Shown piece by piece: positions 8,777 to 16,961 of a stretch of 64,000 nucleotides of DNA. A program made the position numbers and the translations under genes. Numbering within the stretch: the first letter of the stretch is position 1; the number at the start of each line of letters is the position of its first letter. The stretch comes from Oscillospiraceae bacterium. Its GTDB lineage: Bacteria > Bacillota > Clostridia > Oscillospirales > Oscillospiraceae. The notes under the pieces are model-generated. The model saw nothing but the letters and a program-made list of their open reading frames with translations. It did not search any database and was not told where the DNA came from. The stretch spans positions 1 through 64,000 of the forward strand of contig JAFTVM010000103.1 of assembly GCA_017465745.1 (NCBI GenBank), given 5' to 3'.

Positions 8777-8805
8777 ATTTTATCATCATTATACACCGAA
8801 GTCAA
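8777..8805 (-). promoter_or_regulatory. Promoter of the NhaC-family gene
   Basis: Minus strand TTGACT (8800-8805), 17-base spacer, TAAAAT (8777-8782). Confidence 0.65.
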
Positions 8806-8834
8806 GAAAGGCCCGGATACAGATGTATCCGGGC
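8803..8834 (-). terminator. Intrinsic terminator of plsY
   Basis: A ten-pair hairpin (GCCCGGATAC with its complement, 4-base loop) is followed on the minus strand by CTTTCTT, just past the plsY stop. Its far end touches the -35 region of the nhaC promoter. Confidence 0.8.
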
Positions 8835-8839
8835 AGTAT

Positions 8840-9451
8840 TTATTTCCTCACCCGGTCATCGCCCCGGACTGCGCCCCGCAGGCCCGGCTCGGTGCCCTTG
8901 TACATCCGGACATAATTCATCCGGTGTTTATAGAGGATCACCGCTGTGGCAACGCACAGGATCAGCGCGATCAGCCAGCCGCCGGTGATGCCCAGATATA
9001 CGGGCGACGCCAGGATCGTCAGGGTGGTCCCGGCCACGATGTAGTCGGTGACGATGGTGACCACCGCCACCAGCACCAGAATCACCAGCGCAAATTTCCA
9101 GTTCAGTGCCAGGATCATGCCAAGATAGGAAGCGAAGCCCTTGCCGCCCTTAAATTTCAGATAGAACGGGAAGATATGCCCCAGCACCGATGCCACACCC
9201 GCCAATGCGCCCACATAAACGGCATCCGGGAACAGCAGCCGGGCCAGAACCACCGCCAGGACGGATTTTCCGATATCGTGCACCGCCGTCAGCACCCCGG
9301 CGCCCCAGCCCAGCTGCATGGTAACATTGGACGCCCCCAGATTGCCGCTGCCGCCCTTGCGGACGTCCACCCGGTTGATTTTGGAAAGATAGAGGGCCAT
9401 ATTGGAGCAGCCCAGCAGGTACCCAAGGAACACAGAAATGATGTAATGCAT
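8840..9451 (-). CDS. plsY: Glycerol-3-phosphate acyltransferase PlsY
   Basis: A 203-residue integral membrane acyltransferase that transfers the acyl group of acyl-phosphate to glycerol-3-phosphate, the first step of phospholipid synthesis. Diagnostic motifs are GGSGNLGASNV near residue 37 and GHIFPFYLKFKGGKGFAS near residue 95, with five or so membrane helices. The start at 9451 follows AAGGGAGGT. Terminators or own signals flank it, so it appears monocistronic and unrelated to the purine genes. Confidence 0.93.
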   Translation of the reverse strand: MHYIISVFLGYLLGCSNMALYLSKINRVDVRKGGSGNLGASNVTMQLGWGAGVLTAVHDIGKSVLAVVLARLLFPDAVYVGALAGVASVLGHIFPFYLKFKGGKGFASYLGMILALNWKFALVILVLVAVVTIVTDYIVAGTTLTILASPVYLGITGGWLIALILCVATAVILYKHRMNYVRMYKGTEPGLRGAVRGDDRVRK

Positions 9452-9500
9452 ACAATTACCTCCCTTTTTGTTCATCATATCACAAAAAAGAGAAAGACAC

Positions 9501-9530
9501 AAGAAAAAGGAGGCGCTTTCGCGCCTCCTT
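9501..9530 (-). terminator. Intrinsic terminator of the CofE-like gene
   Basis: AAGGAGGCGC, loop TTTC and the perfect complement, with TTTTTCTT following on the minus strand. Confidence 0.88.
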
Positions 9531-9542
9531 CGGAAGTTATGC

Positions 9543-10736
9543 TTAGTTGGTGTAGTTGTCGAAGTAGCCCTGGACCAGAATGATGGGGGTGCCCTTGTCG
9601 CCGGAGCCGGAGGTCAGGTCGCACAGGGAGCCGATCAGGTCGGTCAGGCGGCGGGGGGTGGTGCCCTGGGAAGCCATATTGCCCACCAGGCTGGAGCCGT
9701 CCTTGGCGCGGATGGCCTTCTCGATGGCGGCCTTCAGCTCAGCGCCGGAGAGGTTGGCGTAGTCGTTGTCAGCCAGATACTTCAGCTTCAGCTCGTTGGG
9801 AGTGCCCTCCAGGCCGGGGGTGTAGGCGGGAGAAACCACAGGGTCAGCCAGCTCCCAGATCTTGCCCACGGGATCCTTGAAGGCACCGTCGCCGTAGACC
9901 ATGACTTCGATGCACTTGCCGGTCTTCTCCAGGAACAGCTTCTGGATGTTTTCCACCAGATCCTGGCAGTCCCGGGGGAACAGCTTGACGGTGTTCTCGG
10001 TGGACTTGTTGGAGCCCAGCAGGCCGTACTTTTCGTTGCAGCCGTTGCCGTCGATGGACTCGGTCAGGATATCATCCAGGCCGCAGACGGTCTCAGCACC
10101 GGCGGCGTACAGCAGGCGCTTGGTGCGGGCGCGGGTATGAATGTCGCAGTTGAGGACCTTCTTGGCATAGGGCAGGATGGCACGGGGATCGTTGGCGAAG
10201 ATGATCTCCACCTCAGCGCCCATTTCCTTGACCAGGTCACCGTAGTACTGAACGTAGTCAACACCGGTGAAGGGATGGACATTGGCGCCGAACAGCTCGC
10301 GGTACTTCTCCAGGCTCAGGACGTCGGAGTAGGGGTTGACCTTGGCAGCGTCCAGCTGATCAAAGGACACCAGCTCGTTGCCCACCTCGTCGGAGGGGTA
10401 GGAGAGCATCAGGACGACCTTCTTGGCACCCTTGGCGATGCCGCGCAGGCAGATGGCGAAACGGTTGCGGGACAGGATGGGGAAGATGACGCCGATGGTC
10501 TCTCCACCCAGCTTATTGCGGACGTCGGTGGCGATGGCGTCAACGGAGGCATAGTTGCCCTGGGCACGGGCCACGATAGACTCGGTCAGGGCGACAACGT
10601 CGCGGTCACGCAGAGCAAAGCCCTCGCTCTCGGCGGCTTCGATGACGCTGTCAACAGTGATCTTGACCAGATCGTCGCCCTCGCGGATGATGGGGCAGCG
10701 GATGCCTCTGGACACAGTGCCGACTTTTCTTTCCAT
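9543..10736 (-). CDS. Coenzyme F420-0:L-glutamate ligase-like protein (CofE family)
   Basis: A 397-residue protein of the CofE/FbiB-N ligase superfamily. The N-terminal part (MERKVGTVSRGIRCPIIREGDDLVKI) and the ALRDRDVVALTESIVARAQG segment match the family start. Conserved acidic and asparagine segments (LSRNRFAICLRGIAKGAKK, HPFTGVDYVQYY) follow. Known members add glutamate to F420, but no other F420 genes are visible, and this longer Clostridia form probably glutamylates another acceptor. The start at 10736 is preferred over one four codons upstream because the GAGG site lies inside that upstream stretch. Monocistronic with its own promoter and terminator. Confidence 0.75.
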   Translation of the reverse strand: MERKVGTVSRGIRCPIIREGDDLVKITVDSVIEAAESEGFALRDRDVVALTESIVARAQGNYASVDAIATDVRNKLGGETIGVIFPILSRNRFAICLRGIAKGAKKVVLMLSYPSDEVGNELVSFDQLDAAKVNPYSDVLSLEKYRELFGANVHPFTGVDYVQYYGDLVKEMGAEVEIIFANDPRAILPYAKKVLNCDIHTRARTKRLLYAAGAETVCGLDDILTESIDGNGCNEKYGLLGSNKSTENTVKLFPRDCQDLVENIQKLFLEKTGKCIEVMVYGDGAFKDPVGKIWELADPVVSPAYTPGLEGTPNELKLKYLADNDYANLSGAELKAAIEKAIRAKDGSSLVGNMASQGTTPRRLTDLIGSLCDLTSGSGDKGTPIILVQGYFDNYTN

Positions 10737-10802
10737 AATGAACCTCATTTCCCCGGTTGGGAATGTCCCGCCCGGTTGGATTTGTTTGTTAATAACATCA
10801 TT

Positions 10803-10830
10803 ATTATACCGCAGTGATTTTCAATTTCAA
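10803..10830 (-). promoter_or_regulatory. Promoter of the CofE-like gene
   Basis: Minus strand TTGAAA (10825-10830), 16-base spacer, TATAAT (10803-10808). Confidence 0.65.
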
Positions 10831-10938
10831 TCATTATTTTATGGAAATTGACTGTGGGAAAAACTTTTGTAGAATTCCACAAAAATACGTTTTTCCCAGC
10901 GGGCATCCATGGATAGCGTGATTTTCTGGAAAAGGGGG

Positions 10939-11847
10939 TTATTCCTTGGGGCCGTTGGCGTAATACCGGGTGAGAAATTCCATGAACTCCTTGACGATGC
11001 CCCGGTCCGCCTGGTCCCGGCGGCAGGTGACATACAGGTCACGGGTGTCTGCCCGGTGGGGCAGCTCGAAGGCCAGGATCCGCTTCTCCCGCAGGAAATT
11101 GTTGGCCGCCCGCTTGGAGATGATGGATACGCCCAGGCCCCCCGCCACCAGATTCTTGATGGCCTCGGGATCGTTGACACGGGCGGTGACCTGAAGCTGC
11201 TCGTCGGCGATCCCCGCCTGTTCCAGAAAGAAATCGGCGCTCTTTTTGGTGCCGCTGCCCTTCTCCCGCAGGATCACCGGGGACTGCCGCAGGATCTCCA
11301 CCGCAGAAGCACCGGCGGCCTGGAGGTTCAGGTATTCCTCCGTCACCGGGGTGATCAGCACCATCCGGTCCTTGCAGAAGGGCATACAGACGACACTCTC
11401 CTTTTCACTGGGCATACCGATCAGACCCACATCGTAGATACCGTCTCCCAGCCCGTCCACCACGCCCTTGGAATCGGACTGGTGGATGACGAAGAAGGCG
11501 TTGGGGTTGAGCTTGCCGAACCGGGGCAGGACCTCCGGCAGGATATAGGCCGAGGGAATGGTAGAGGCGCCCAGGTGGATGATCTGCCGGCCCGCGGAGG
11601 AGCATTCGTTGACCATGCGGTCCCGGAGTTCCAGGATGTTGACGGAGTAGTCGTAGAGCTTCATGCCCTCGGTGGTGACTTCGATATTCTTGGTGGTGCG
11701 CATGATGAGCCGGGTGCCCAGCTCCTCCTCCAGCGCCCGGATGTGGGTGGAGATGGTGGGCTGGGAGATATACAGGCTCTCGGCGGCCTTGGTGAAGCTG
11801 TTGAGCCGCACCACAGCGGCAAAAGATTCCAGCTGCTTAAATTCCAT
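10939..11847 (-). CDS. LysR-family transcriptional regulator linked to selenium metabolism
   Basis: A 302-residue LysR regulator. The winged helix-turn-helix occupies residues 1-60 ([36 protein letters not shown]) and is followed by the periplasmic-binding-like effector domain ([22 protein letters not shown]). Its start lies 11 bases inside the end of the cysteine desulfurase gene, so both are translated from one message. It faces the YedE-SelD operon across a divergent promoter region, a usual place for a LysR regulator of both units. LysR proteins of this kind are recurrently found next to selD, yedE and desulfurase genes. The effector is unknown. Confidence 0.85.
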   Translation of the reverse strand: MEFKQLESFAAVVRLNSFTKAAESLYISQPTISTHIRALEEELGTRLIMRTTKNIEVTTEGMKLYDYSVNILELRDRMVNECSSAGRQIIHLGASTIPSAYILPEVLPRFGKLNPNAFFVIHQSDSKGVVDGLGDGIYDVGLIGMPSEKESVVCMPFCKDRMVLITPVTEEYLNLQAAGASAVEILRQSPVILREKGSGTKKSADFFLEQAGIADEQLQVTARVNDPEAIKNLVAGGLGVSIISKRAANNFLREKRILAFELPHRADTRDLYVTCRRDQADRGIVKEFMEFLTRYYANGPKE

Positions 11848-13000
11848 GGCAGATTTCCTCCAGTGCGTTCAGGGCAGCGTCCACGTCAGCTTCGGTGTTG
11901 AACCAGCCGAAGGAGAAGCGGATCGTACCCGTGGGATAGGTATTCAGTGTCTGATGGGCGGAGGGAGCGCAGTGAAGACCCACGCGCGTCATAATCCCGT
12001 AGGTGGCGTCCAGCTCAAAGGCCGCCTGGGAAAGTTCCCTGTTCAGGGTCTGGATGCTGACCACGCCGGTGCGGTTTGCCGTATCCCGGCGGCCGACGAT
12101 ACGAATGTGCCCCTCCCCTTCCAGTCTTTCAAGACCGGAAAGGAACCGGGCTGTCAGTTCCAGCTCGTGATTTCTGATATTTTCAATGCCCGTTTCCTTC
12201 AGCCAGCTCAGGCCAGCGTGGAGACCCATGATGCCGGGCAGGTTCATGGTGCCCGGCTCAAAGCGGTCGGGCATGAAGGCGGGGATCTGCTCTGTGTGGC
12301 TGATGGAACCGGTACCCCCGGACAGCAGCGGGTCAGTCAGGGGGATCATCTCCTCCTTTAAGATAAAGCCGCCGATGCCCTGTGGGCCCAGCAGGCCCTT
12401 GTGGCCGGTGAAGGCAAGGGCATCGATGTGCATTTTTTCCATGTCGATGTCAAAAACGCCGGCGGTCTGGGCGCAGTCGACGATCAATTTCAGCCCGTGG
12501 GCATGGCAGAAGCCCCCCACTTCTTCAATGGGCAGCACGGTGCCGCAGACATTGCTGGCATGCATCATGGCAACGGCCTTCGTGTTGGGGCGCAGCAGGC
12601 TTTCCATGGTGTCCAGGCGCAGATTTCCCTGATCGTCACAGGGGATCCGGTCAAAGGATACACCGGCTGCCTCCAGCTGGCGGATGGGGCGCATCATGGC
12701 ATTGTGCTCCATGGCGGACACCAGAACATGGTCGCCGGGACGCAGGAAGCCCTTGAGGATCACGTTCAGACTCTCGGTGACATTCTTGGTGAACACCACA
12801 TTCTTGCAGTCGCCGCCGTGAAACAGATCCGTCAGCATCTGCCGGGTCTCAAAAACCAGCTCCTCCACATCGTAGGCACTGTCGTAGCAGCCCCGGTTGA
12901 TGTTGGCGCCCTGGGTGGTCATATATTGGTAGACAGCCCCGGCCACCACTTCCGGCTTGGGGAACGTGGTGCTGGCATTGTCCAGGTAGATCTTATCCAT
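11837..13000 (-). CDS. PLP-dependent cysteine desulfurase / selenocysteine lyase-like (class V aminotransferase fold)
   Basis: A 387-residue enzyme starting [16 protein letters not shown], the classic NifS/CsdA start. The PLP lysine is in [12 protein letters not shown] near residue 200, and the catalytic cysteine lies in the C-terminal loop [13 protein letters not shown]. It belongs to the group of desulfurases (EF2568-like) found with orphan selD genes and probably releases selenium or sulfur from cysteine analogues for SelD or for hydroxylase maturation (inference). First gene of the operon with the LysR regulator; divergent from yedE. Confidence 0.88.
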   Translation of the reverse strand: MDKIYLDNASTTFPKPEVVAGAVYQYMTTQGANINRGCYDSAYDVEELVFETRQMLTDLFHGGDCKNVVFTKNVTESLNVILKGFLRPGDHVLVSAMEHNAMMRPIRQLEAAGVSFDRIPCDDQGNLRLDTMESLLRPNTKAVAMMHASNVCGTVLPIEEVGGFCHAHGLKLIVDCAQTAGVFDIDMEKMHIDALAFTGHKGLLGPQGIGGFILKEEMIPLTDPLLSGGTGSISHTEQIPAFMPDRFEPGTMNLPGIMGLHAGLSWLKETGIENIRNHELELTARFLSGLERLEGEGHIRIVGRRDTANRTGVVSIQTLNRELSQAAFELDATYGIMTRVGLHCAPSAHQTLNTYPTGTIRFSFGWFNTEADVDAALNALEEICHGI

Positions 13001-13047
13001 GAAGCATCCTCAATTCGTCGTCATTGTTCTGATTGTAACGCAGCTGC

Positions 13048-13083
13048 AGATTCCCTGCCGTTGTCCCGGCAACCAGGGAATCT
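13048..13083. other. Long hairpin in the leader of the desulfurase-LysR operon
   Basis: AGATTCCCTG pairs perfectly with CAGGGAATCT around an inner GTTG/CAAC stem. It lies about 50 bases upstream of the desulfurase start, inside the predicted leader. No T run follows on either strand, so it is not a terminator. It could be an mRNA control element or a protein-binding dyad. Confidence 0.5.
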
Positions 13084-13114
13084 CCGCATCCAATCAATCC
13101 ATTATCTTTTTTAC

Positions 13115-13143
13115 ATGATACCATACACTTATATAAAAATCAA
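13115..13143 (-). promoter_or_regulatory. Promoter of the desulfurase-LysR operon
   Basis: Minus strand TTGATT (13138-13143), 17-base spacer, TATCAT (13115-13120). Its -35 box lies 32 bases from that of the divergent yedE promoter. Confidence 0.6.
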
Positions 13144-13175
13144 ATAAAATCGACAATTTCATCAAAGAAATCTAT

Positions 13176-13204
13176 TTGTCCCCCGTGTCTGACTGTGCTA
13201 TACT
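13176..13204 (+). promoter_or_regulatory. Promoter of the yedE-selD operon
   Basis: TTGTCC (13176-13181), 17-base spacer, TATACT (13199-13204), 37 bases before yedE, which has an ACGGAGGT ribosome site. Confidence 0.65.
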
Positions 13205-13241
13205 GACAAGGTAGAATTTTAACTACGGAGGTAGAAAAACT

Positions 13242-14348
13242 ATGAAGAAAAACGAAAAGATGGGTATCGCCCTTGCGGGTCTGGCCATCGGCGTCATCGC
13301 CGTGCTGCTGGTCCTCTTCGGCAACCCCGCCAACATGGGCTACTGCATCGCCTGCTTCCTGCGTGACACCGCCGGCGGTCTGAAGCTCCACTCCGCTGCC
13401 GTCGTGCAGTATGTCCGTCCTGAGATCATCGGTCTGGTTCTGGGTAGCTTCATCATGGCACTGCTCAAGAAGGAATGGGCCCCCAAGGGCGGCTCCGCCC
13501 CCTTCACCCGCTTCATCCTGGGCTTCTTCGTCATGATCGGCTGCCTGGCATTCCTGGGCTGCCCCTTCCGCATGACCCTGCGCCTGGCCGGCGGTGACCT
13601 GAACGCCGTGGTCGGTCTGCTGGGCTTCGTCGCCGGTATCCTGTGCGGCGTGTTCTTCCTGAACAAGGGCTACTCCCTGAAGCGTACCTACAAGCAGCCC
13701 AAGCTGGAGGGTGCTGTGGCTCCCGCCATCCAGGTGGTCCTGCTGGTGGTCCTGGTTGCTCTTCCCACCCTGCTGGTCTTCTCCGAGTCCGGCCCCGGCT
13801 CCAAGCACGCTCCCATCATCATCTCCCTGGCTGCCGGTCTGATCGTCGGCGCCCTGGCACAGCGTACCCGTATGTGCATGGTCGGCGGTATCCGTGACGT
13901 AGTCCTGTTCAAAGAGACCAAGCTGTTGAGCGGCTTCGTGGCCCTGTTCGTCGCTGCTCTGGCTGCAAATCTGATCCTGAACGCCGTCAAGGGCGGTGGT
14001 TACTTCAATCCGGGCTTCGAATCCCAGCCCGTCGCCCACACTGCCCACATCTGGAACTTCCTGGGCATGCTGCTGGTGGGCTACGGCTGCACCCTGTTGG
14101 GCGGCTGCCCCCTGCGTCAGCTGATCCTGGCCGGCGAGGGCAACACCGACTCCGCCATCACCGTCACCGGTCTGGTTGTCGGTGCCGCTTTCTGCCACAA
14201 CTTCGGTCTGGCCGGCGCTGCTGACTCCGTCGTCGACGGCGTCTATAAGGTCGGCGGCCCCGGCATCAACGGCCAGGTCATGGTCGTAGTCGGCATCATC
14301 GTGGTCACCATCATCGCCTGTGTCAACACCTTCGGCAAGAAGGATTAA
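13242..14348 (+). CDS. yedE: YedE-family putative selenium transporter
   Basis: A 368-residue membrane protein with about ten hydrophobic segments, of the YedE/YeeE (TsuA-like) family. The paired cysteine motifs are visible: GCPFRMTLR near residue 105, the RTRMCMVGGIRD segment near residue 210, and GGCPLRQLILAGEG in the last third. Related proteins carry thiosulfate. The subfamily found with selD and the next two genes is regarded as a selenium or selenium-compound importer. It is the first gene of a tight operon (spacing 16 bases to the TusA-like gene). Confidence 0.87.
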   Translation: MKKNEKMGIALAGLAIGVIAVLLVLFGNPANMGYCIACFLRDTAGGLKLHSAAVVQYVRPEIIGLVLGSFIMALLKKEWAPKGGSAPFTRFILGFFVMIGCLAFLGCPFRMTLRLAGGDLNAVVGLLGFVAGILCGVFFLNKGYSLKRTYKQPKLEGAVAPAIQVVLLVVLVALPTLLVFSESGPGSKHAPIIISLAAGLIVGALAQRTRMCMVGGIRDVVLFKETKLLSGFVALFVAALAANLILNAVKGGGYFNPGFESQPVAHTAHIWNFLGMLLVGYGCTLLGGCPLRQLILAGEGNTDSAITVTGLVVGAAFCHNFGLAGAADSVVDGVYKVGGPGINGQVMVVVGIIVVTIIACVNTFGKKD

Positions 14349-14364
14349 GAAAGGAGCACATACT

Positions 14365-14565
14365 ATGCTGGACGCAAGAGGTCTTTCCTGTCCCGAACCC
14401 GTCGTCATGATCCGCAAGGCCATGATGACCAAGGACGCTGAGTACACCATCGTGGTGGACAATCCCACCGCCAAGGAGAACGTTACCCGTTACGCTGAGC
14501 ATCAGGGCTACACCGTCACCGTCACTGAGGCAAACGACGAGTACACCCTGACCATCACCAAGTAA
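14365..14565 (+). CDS. TusA/YedF-like sulfur- or selenium-carrier protein
   Basis: A 66-residue SirA/TusA/YedF fold protein starting MLDARGLSCPEPVVMIRKAM. The CPxP motif carries the cysteine (residue 9) that accepts a persulfide or perselenide in TusA relatives. It lacks the extra C-terminal domain of full-length YedF. The AAGGAG site is 9 bases before the ATG. The stop overlaps the next start as TAATG. The position between a YedE transporter and SelD suggests it hands selenium from transporter or desulfurase to later steps (inference). Confidence 0.88.
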   Translation: MLDARGLSCPEPVVMIRKAMMTKDAEYTIVVDNPTAKENVTRYAEHQGYTVTVTEANDEYTLTITK

Positions 14566-14813
14566 TGACGACGTTTATCGCCACCTTCTTCTCCCATTTT
14601 GGTGCCATCCGTTTCAAGAAGCTCTGCCAAAAGGCAGGCTGGGCCGCCCAGGTCATGCCGGTCCCCCGGGATCTGAGCAGCAGCTGCGGCACCTGTGTCC
14701 GCTATGAGGGCACGGATATTTGCCCCGACGCAAGAATGCCCGAGGAAGTGGAGCAGATCGTGGAAGTATCTGACAACGGCTATATCTGCCGCCATCGGGC
14801 AGCAGACAGCTGA
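14565..14813 (+). CDS. DUF3343 small protein, putative Se/S carrier
   Basis: An 82-residue protein of the DUF3343 (Se/S carrier-like) family. It starts TTFIATFFSHFGAIRFKKLC and carries conserved Cys near residues 41 and 44 (SSSCGTCVRYEG), the family signature. These proteins are repeatedly encoded with TusA-like and SelD proteins and are thought to carry the sulfur or selenium atom. Translation is coupled to the previous gene through a TAATG overlap. A terminator-like hairpin follows, before selD. Confidence 0.82.
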   Translation: MTTFIATFFSHFGAIRFKKLCQKAGWAAQVMPVPRDLSSSCGTCVRYEGTDICPDARMPEEVEQIVEVSDNGYICRHRAADS

Positions 14814-14825
14814 TCCAATCTACCC

Positions 14826-14857
14826 GGGGCCGGGGTTTTCCCGGCCCCTCATTTTTA
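14826..14857 (+). terminator. Terminator-like hairpin between the DUF3343 gene and selD
   Basis: GGGGCCGGG, a 5-base loop and the perfect complement, followed by TCATTTTTAT. It lies 13 bases after the DUF3343 stop and 24 before the selD ATG. It may set lower expression of selD relative to the carriers, or respond to a regulator. Confidence 0.6.
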
Positions 14858-14880
14858 TACGGTCTATAAGGAGAATATTT

Positions 14881-15918
14881 ATGGAAACCGAAGTAAAGAT
14901 GACAAAACTGGCCCAGTGTGCCGGCTGCGGCGCCAAGGTGGGCGCGGGCACCCTGGCCAAGATGCTGGAGGGCTTCAAGACCCACACCGATCCCCGGCTG
15001 ATCGTGGGCTATGATAAATCCGACGACGCCAGCGTCTACTACCTGGACGAAAACACCGCTCTAGTGCAGACCACCGACTTCTTCCCCCCCATCGTCGACG
15101 ACCCTTACCTCTACGGTCAGATCGCCGCCACCAACGCCATCTCTGATATCTACGCCATGGGCGGCGAGCCCAAGCTGGCGCTGAACATCATGTGCGTCTC
15201 CGACAAGATGGGCAAGAAGGCCATCCAGGAAGTTCTGCGCGGCGGCTATGACAAGGCCTACGAAGCTGGCCTGATCATCACCGGCGGCCACACCATCAAC
15301 GGTGCCGAGCCCATTTACGGTCTGGCCGTTTCCGGCTTCGTGCATCCGGACAAGGTGCTGACCAACTCCGGCGCCAAGCCCGGCGACGTGCTGATCCTGA
15401 CCAAGCCCCTGGGTGTCGGCATCCTGACCACCTCCGCCAAGGCGGACATGGTGGAGAAGGAAGTGATGGACCGCATCTACGCTCAGATGGCCACCCTGAA
15501 CAAGGCCGCCCGGGACATCATGGTCAAATACGAGGTCCACTCCTGCACCGACGTCACCGGCTTCTCCCTGATGGGTCACGGCTACGAGATGGCCCAGGGC
15601 AGCGAAGCCACCCTGCACATCAAGTGCGCCGACGTCCCCTACCATCCCGAGGCTTACGAGCTGGCGGAGATGGGCTTCATCCCCGCCGGCGCCTACCGCA
15701 ACCGGGACTTCTGCGAGAAGGGCGTCAAGAATGTGGCCGGCGTGCCCCGCGCCCTGGAGGATATCTTCTTCGATCCCCAGACCAGCGGCGGCCTGCTCTT
15801 CGCCATCCCCGCCGGGCAGGCAGACGCATGCATGGCTGAACTGAAGAAAGCCGTCCCCGCCGCCCGCGTCATCGGCTACGTCACCGAGCAGCTGGATGCA
15901 GGCATCTATCTCGAATAA
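14881..15918 (+). CDS. selD: Selenide, water dikinase (selenophosphate synthase)
   Basis: A 345-residue SelD that makes selenophosphate from selenide and ATP. The N-terminal glycine-rich loop LAQCAGCGAKVG has Cys16 and Lys19 at the catalytic Cys/Sec and Lys positions, so cysteine is used, not selenocysteine. DKSDDASVY, TTDFFPPIVDDPY, GGHTINGAEPIYG and the C-terminal PQTSGGLLFAI are typical. The ATG at 14881 follows AAGGAG. No selA, selB or tRNA-Sec is in the window. The gene lies near yqeB, yqeC and two molybdenum hydroxylases. It therefore fits the known orphan SelD pattern, in which selenophosphate serves selenium-dependent molybdenum hydroxylases. Confidence 0.93.
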   Translation: METEVKMTKLAQCAGCGAKVGAGTLAKMLEGFKTHTDPRLIVGYDKSDDASVYYLDENTALVQTTDFFPPIVDDPYLYGQIAATNAISDIYAMGGEPKLALNIMCVSDKMGKKAIQEVLRGGYDKAYEAGLIITGGHTINGAEPIYGLAVSGFVHPDKVLTNSGAKPGDVLILTKPLGVGILTTSAKADMVEKEVMDRIYAQMATLNKAARDIMVKYEVHSCTDVTGFSLMGHGYEMAQGSEATLHIKCADVPYHPEAYELAEMGFIPAGAYRNRDFCEKGVKNVAGVPRALEDIFFDPQTSGGLLFAIPAGQADACMAELKKAVPAARVIGYVTEQLDAGIYLE

Positions 15919-15922
15919 GCGC

Positions 15923-15955
15923 AAAAAATCCGACCGCAATGCGGTCGGATTTTTC
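15923..15955. terminator. Bidirectional terminator between selD and the hydroxyacid dehydrogenase gene
   Basis: AAAAATCCGACCGC, loop AAT, then the perfect complement ending in T residues. It serves both convergent genes. Confidence 0.92.
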
Positions 15956-15957
15956 TT

Positions 15958-16905
15958 TTAATCTACCCGGTTCTGCGTTTCGCCCCGCTGCCAGGCGGCG
16001 ATGTTGCCGGCCACGATGGCCATGCAGCGGTTTCTCGTCTCGATGGCGCCCCAGGCGGTGTGGGGCGTCAGCAGCACATTGTCCCGGTCCATGATGCGGG
16101 TGTAAGGATGATCCTCCCCGAAGGGTTCGGCACTGAACACGTCCACGCCCAGACCACCCAGGCGTTCTTCCTCGATGGCGCGGGTCAGGGCTTCCTCGTC
16201 GGCCACCATGCCCCGGGCTACATTTATAAATAAGGTATGCTTCTTCATTTTGGCAATCTGCTTTTCCCCGATCATGCCCCGGGTCTCATCGTTCAGGGGC
16301 ACATGGACGGAGATGATGTCGGACTTCTGGCAGAGCGTGTCCACATCCACGGTTTCGTAACGCACATCAGCTTTCCGGCGGCACATGAGCACCTTGCAGC
16401 CGAAAGCCTCTGCCAGGCCCGCCACCCGCTGCCCGATGTTGCCGCCGCCGATAACGCCCCAGGTCTTCCCGGCGATCTCGTGCCAGACAGGGGTCAGGCA
16501 GTTGGCCACGCCGCCCCGGCTGTAGGCCCCGGAATGGACATGGCGGCGGTATTCGTGGAGGTGTCCCATCAGGGAGAGCGCCATGGCCAGCGTCAGCTGG
16601 GACACGCTCTCGGTGGAGTAGCCCGGCACATTGCAAACGCCGATGCCCCGCTCCCGGCAGTATGCCACATCGATGCAGTCGAAGCCCGTGGCACAGACGC
16701 AGATGAGCTTCAGCTTTTTCGCCCCCGCCAGGTTCTCCCGGTTCAGCTTCAGCTTGTTGGAGATCGTGATATCCGCATCCGCAACGCGGTCTGCCAGTTC
16801 GTCAGCGGTGGTGCCGTCATAGACGGTCACCTCCCCCAGCGCGTGCAGGGGGCTTAAGTCAAGGTCGCCGCCCAACGTGGCGGCATCCAGTACAATGATC
16901 TTCAT
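15958..16905 (-). CDS. D-2-hydroxyacid dehydrogenase (NAD-binding)
   Basis: A 315-residue enzyme of the D-isomer-specific 2-hydroxyacid dehydrogenase family. The Rossmann motif GVIGGGNIGQRVAGL is near residue 150. The catalytic set is present: Arg in INVARGMVADEEAL, Glu shortly after, and His in LTPHTAWG near residue 283. It reduces a 2-keto acid to a D-hydroxy acid or the reverse; glycerate, lactate and bulky hydroxy acids are all possible. It lies 56 bases downstream of the amidohydrolase gene on the same strand and may share its transcript. The gap holds a short GGGGAC/GTCCCC dyad. Confidence 0.87.
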   Translation of the reverse strand: MKIIVLDAATLGGDLDLSPLHALGEVTVYDGTTADELADRVADADITISNKLKLNRENLAGAKKLKLICVCATGFDCIDVAYCRERGIGVCNVPGYSTESVSQLTLAMALSLMGHLHEYRRHVHSGAYSRGGVANCLTPVWHEIAGKTWGVIGGGNIGQRVAGLAEAFGCKVLMCRRKADVRYETVDVDTLCQKSDIISVHVPLNDETRGMIGEKQIAKMKKHTLFINVARGMVADEEALTRAIEEERLGGLGVDVFSAEPFGEDHPYTRIMDRDNVLLTPHTAWGAIETRNRCMAIVAGNIAAWQRGETQNRVD

Positions 16906-16961
16906 AATTATTCCTCATAGCGCAGGTAGAGGCCGGGGGACCCGTCCCCTACAATCAATCA

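Noticed and set aside
14881-15918. Possible selenocysteine in SelD or in the molybdenum hydroxylases through in-frame UGA
   Set aside because: The SelD catalytic position is a cysteine codon and all the enzyme frames are complete without a UGA.
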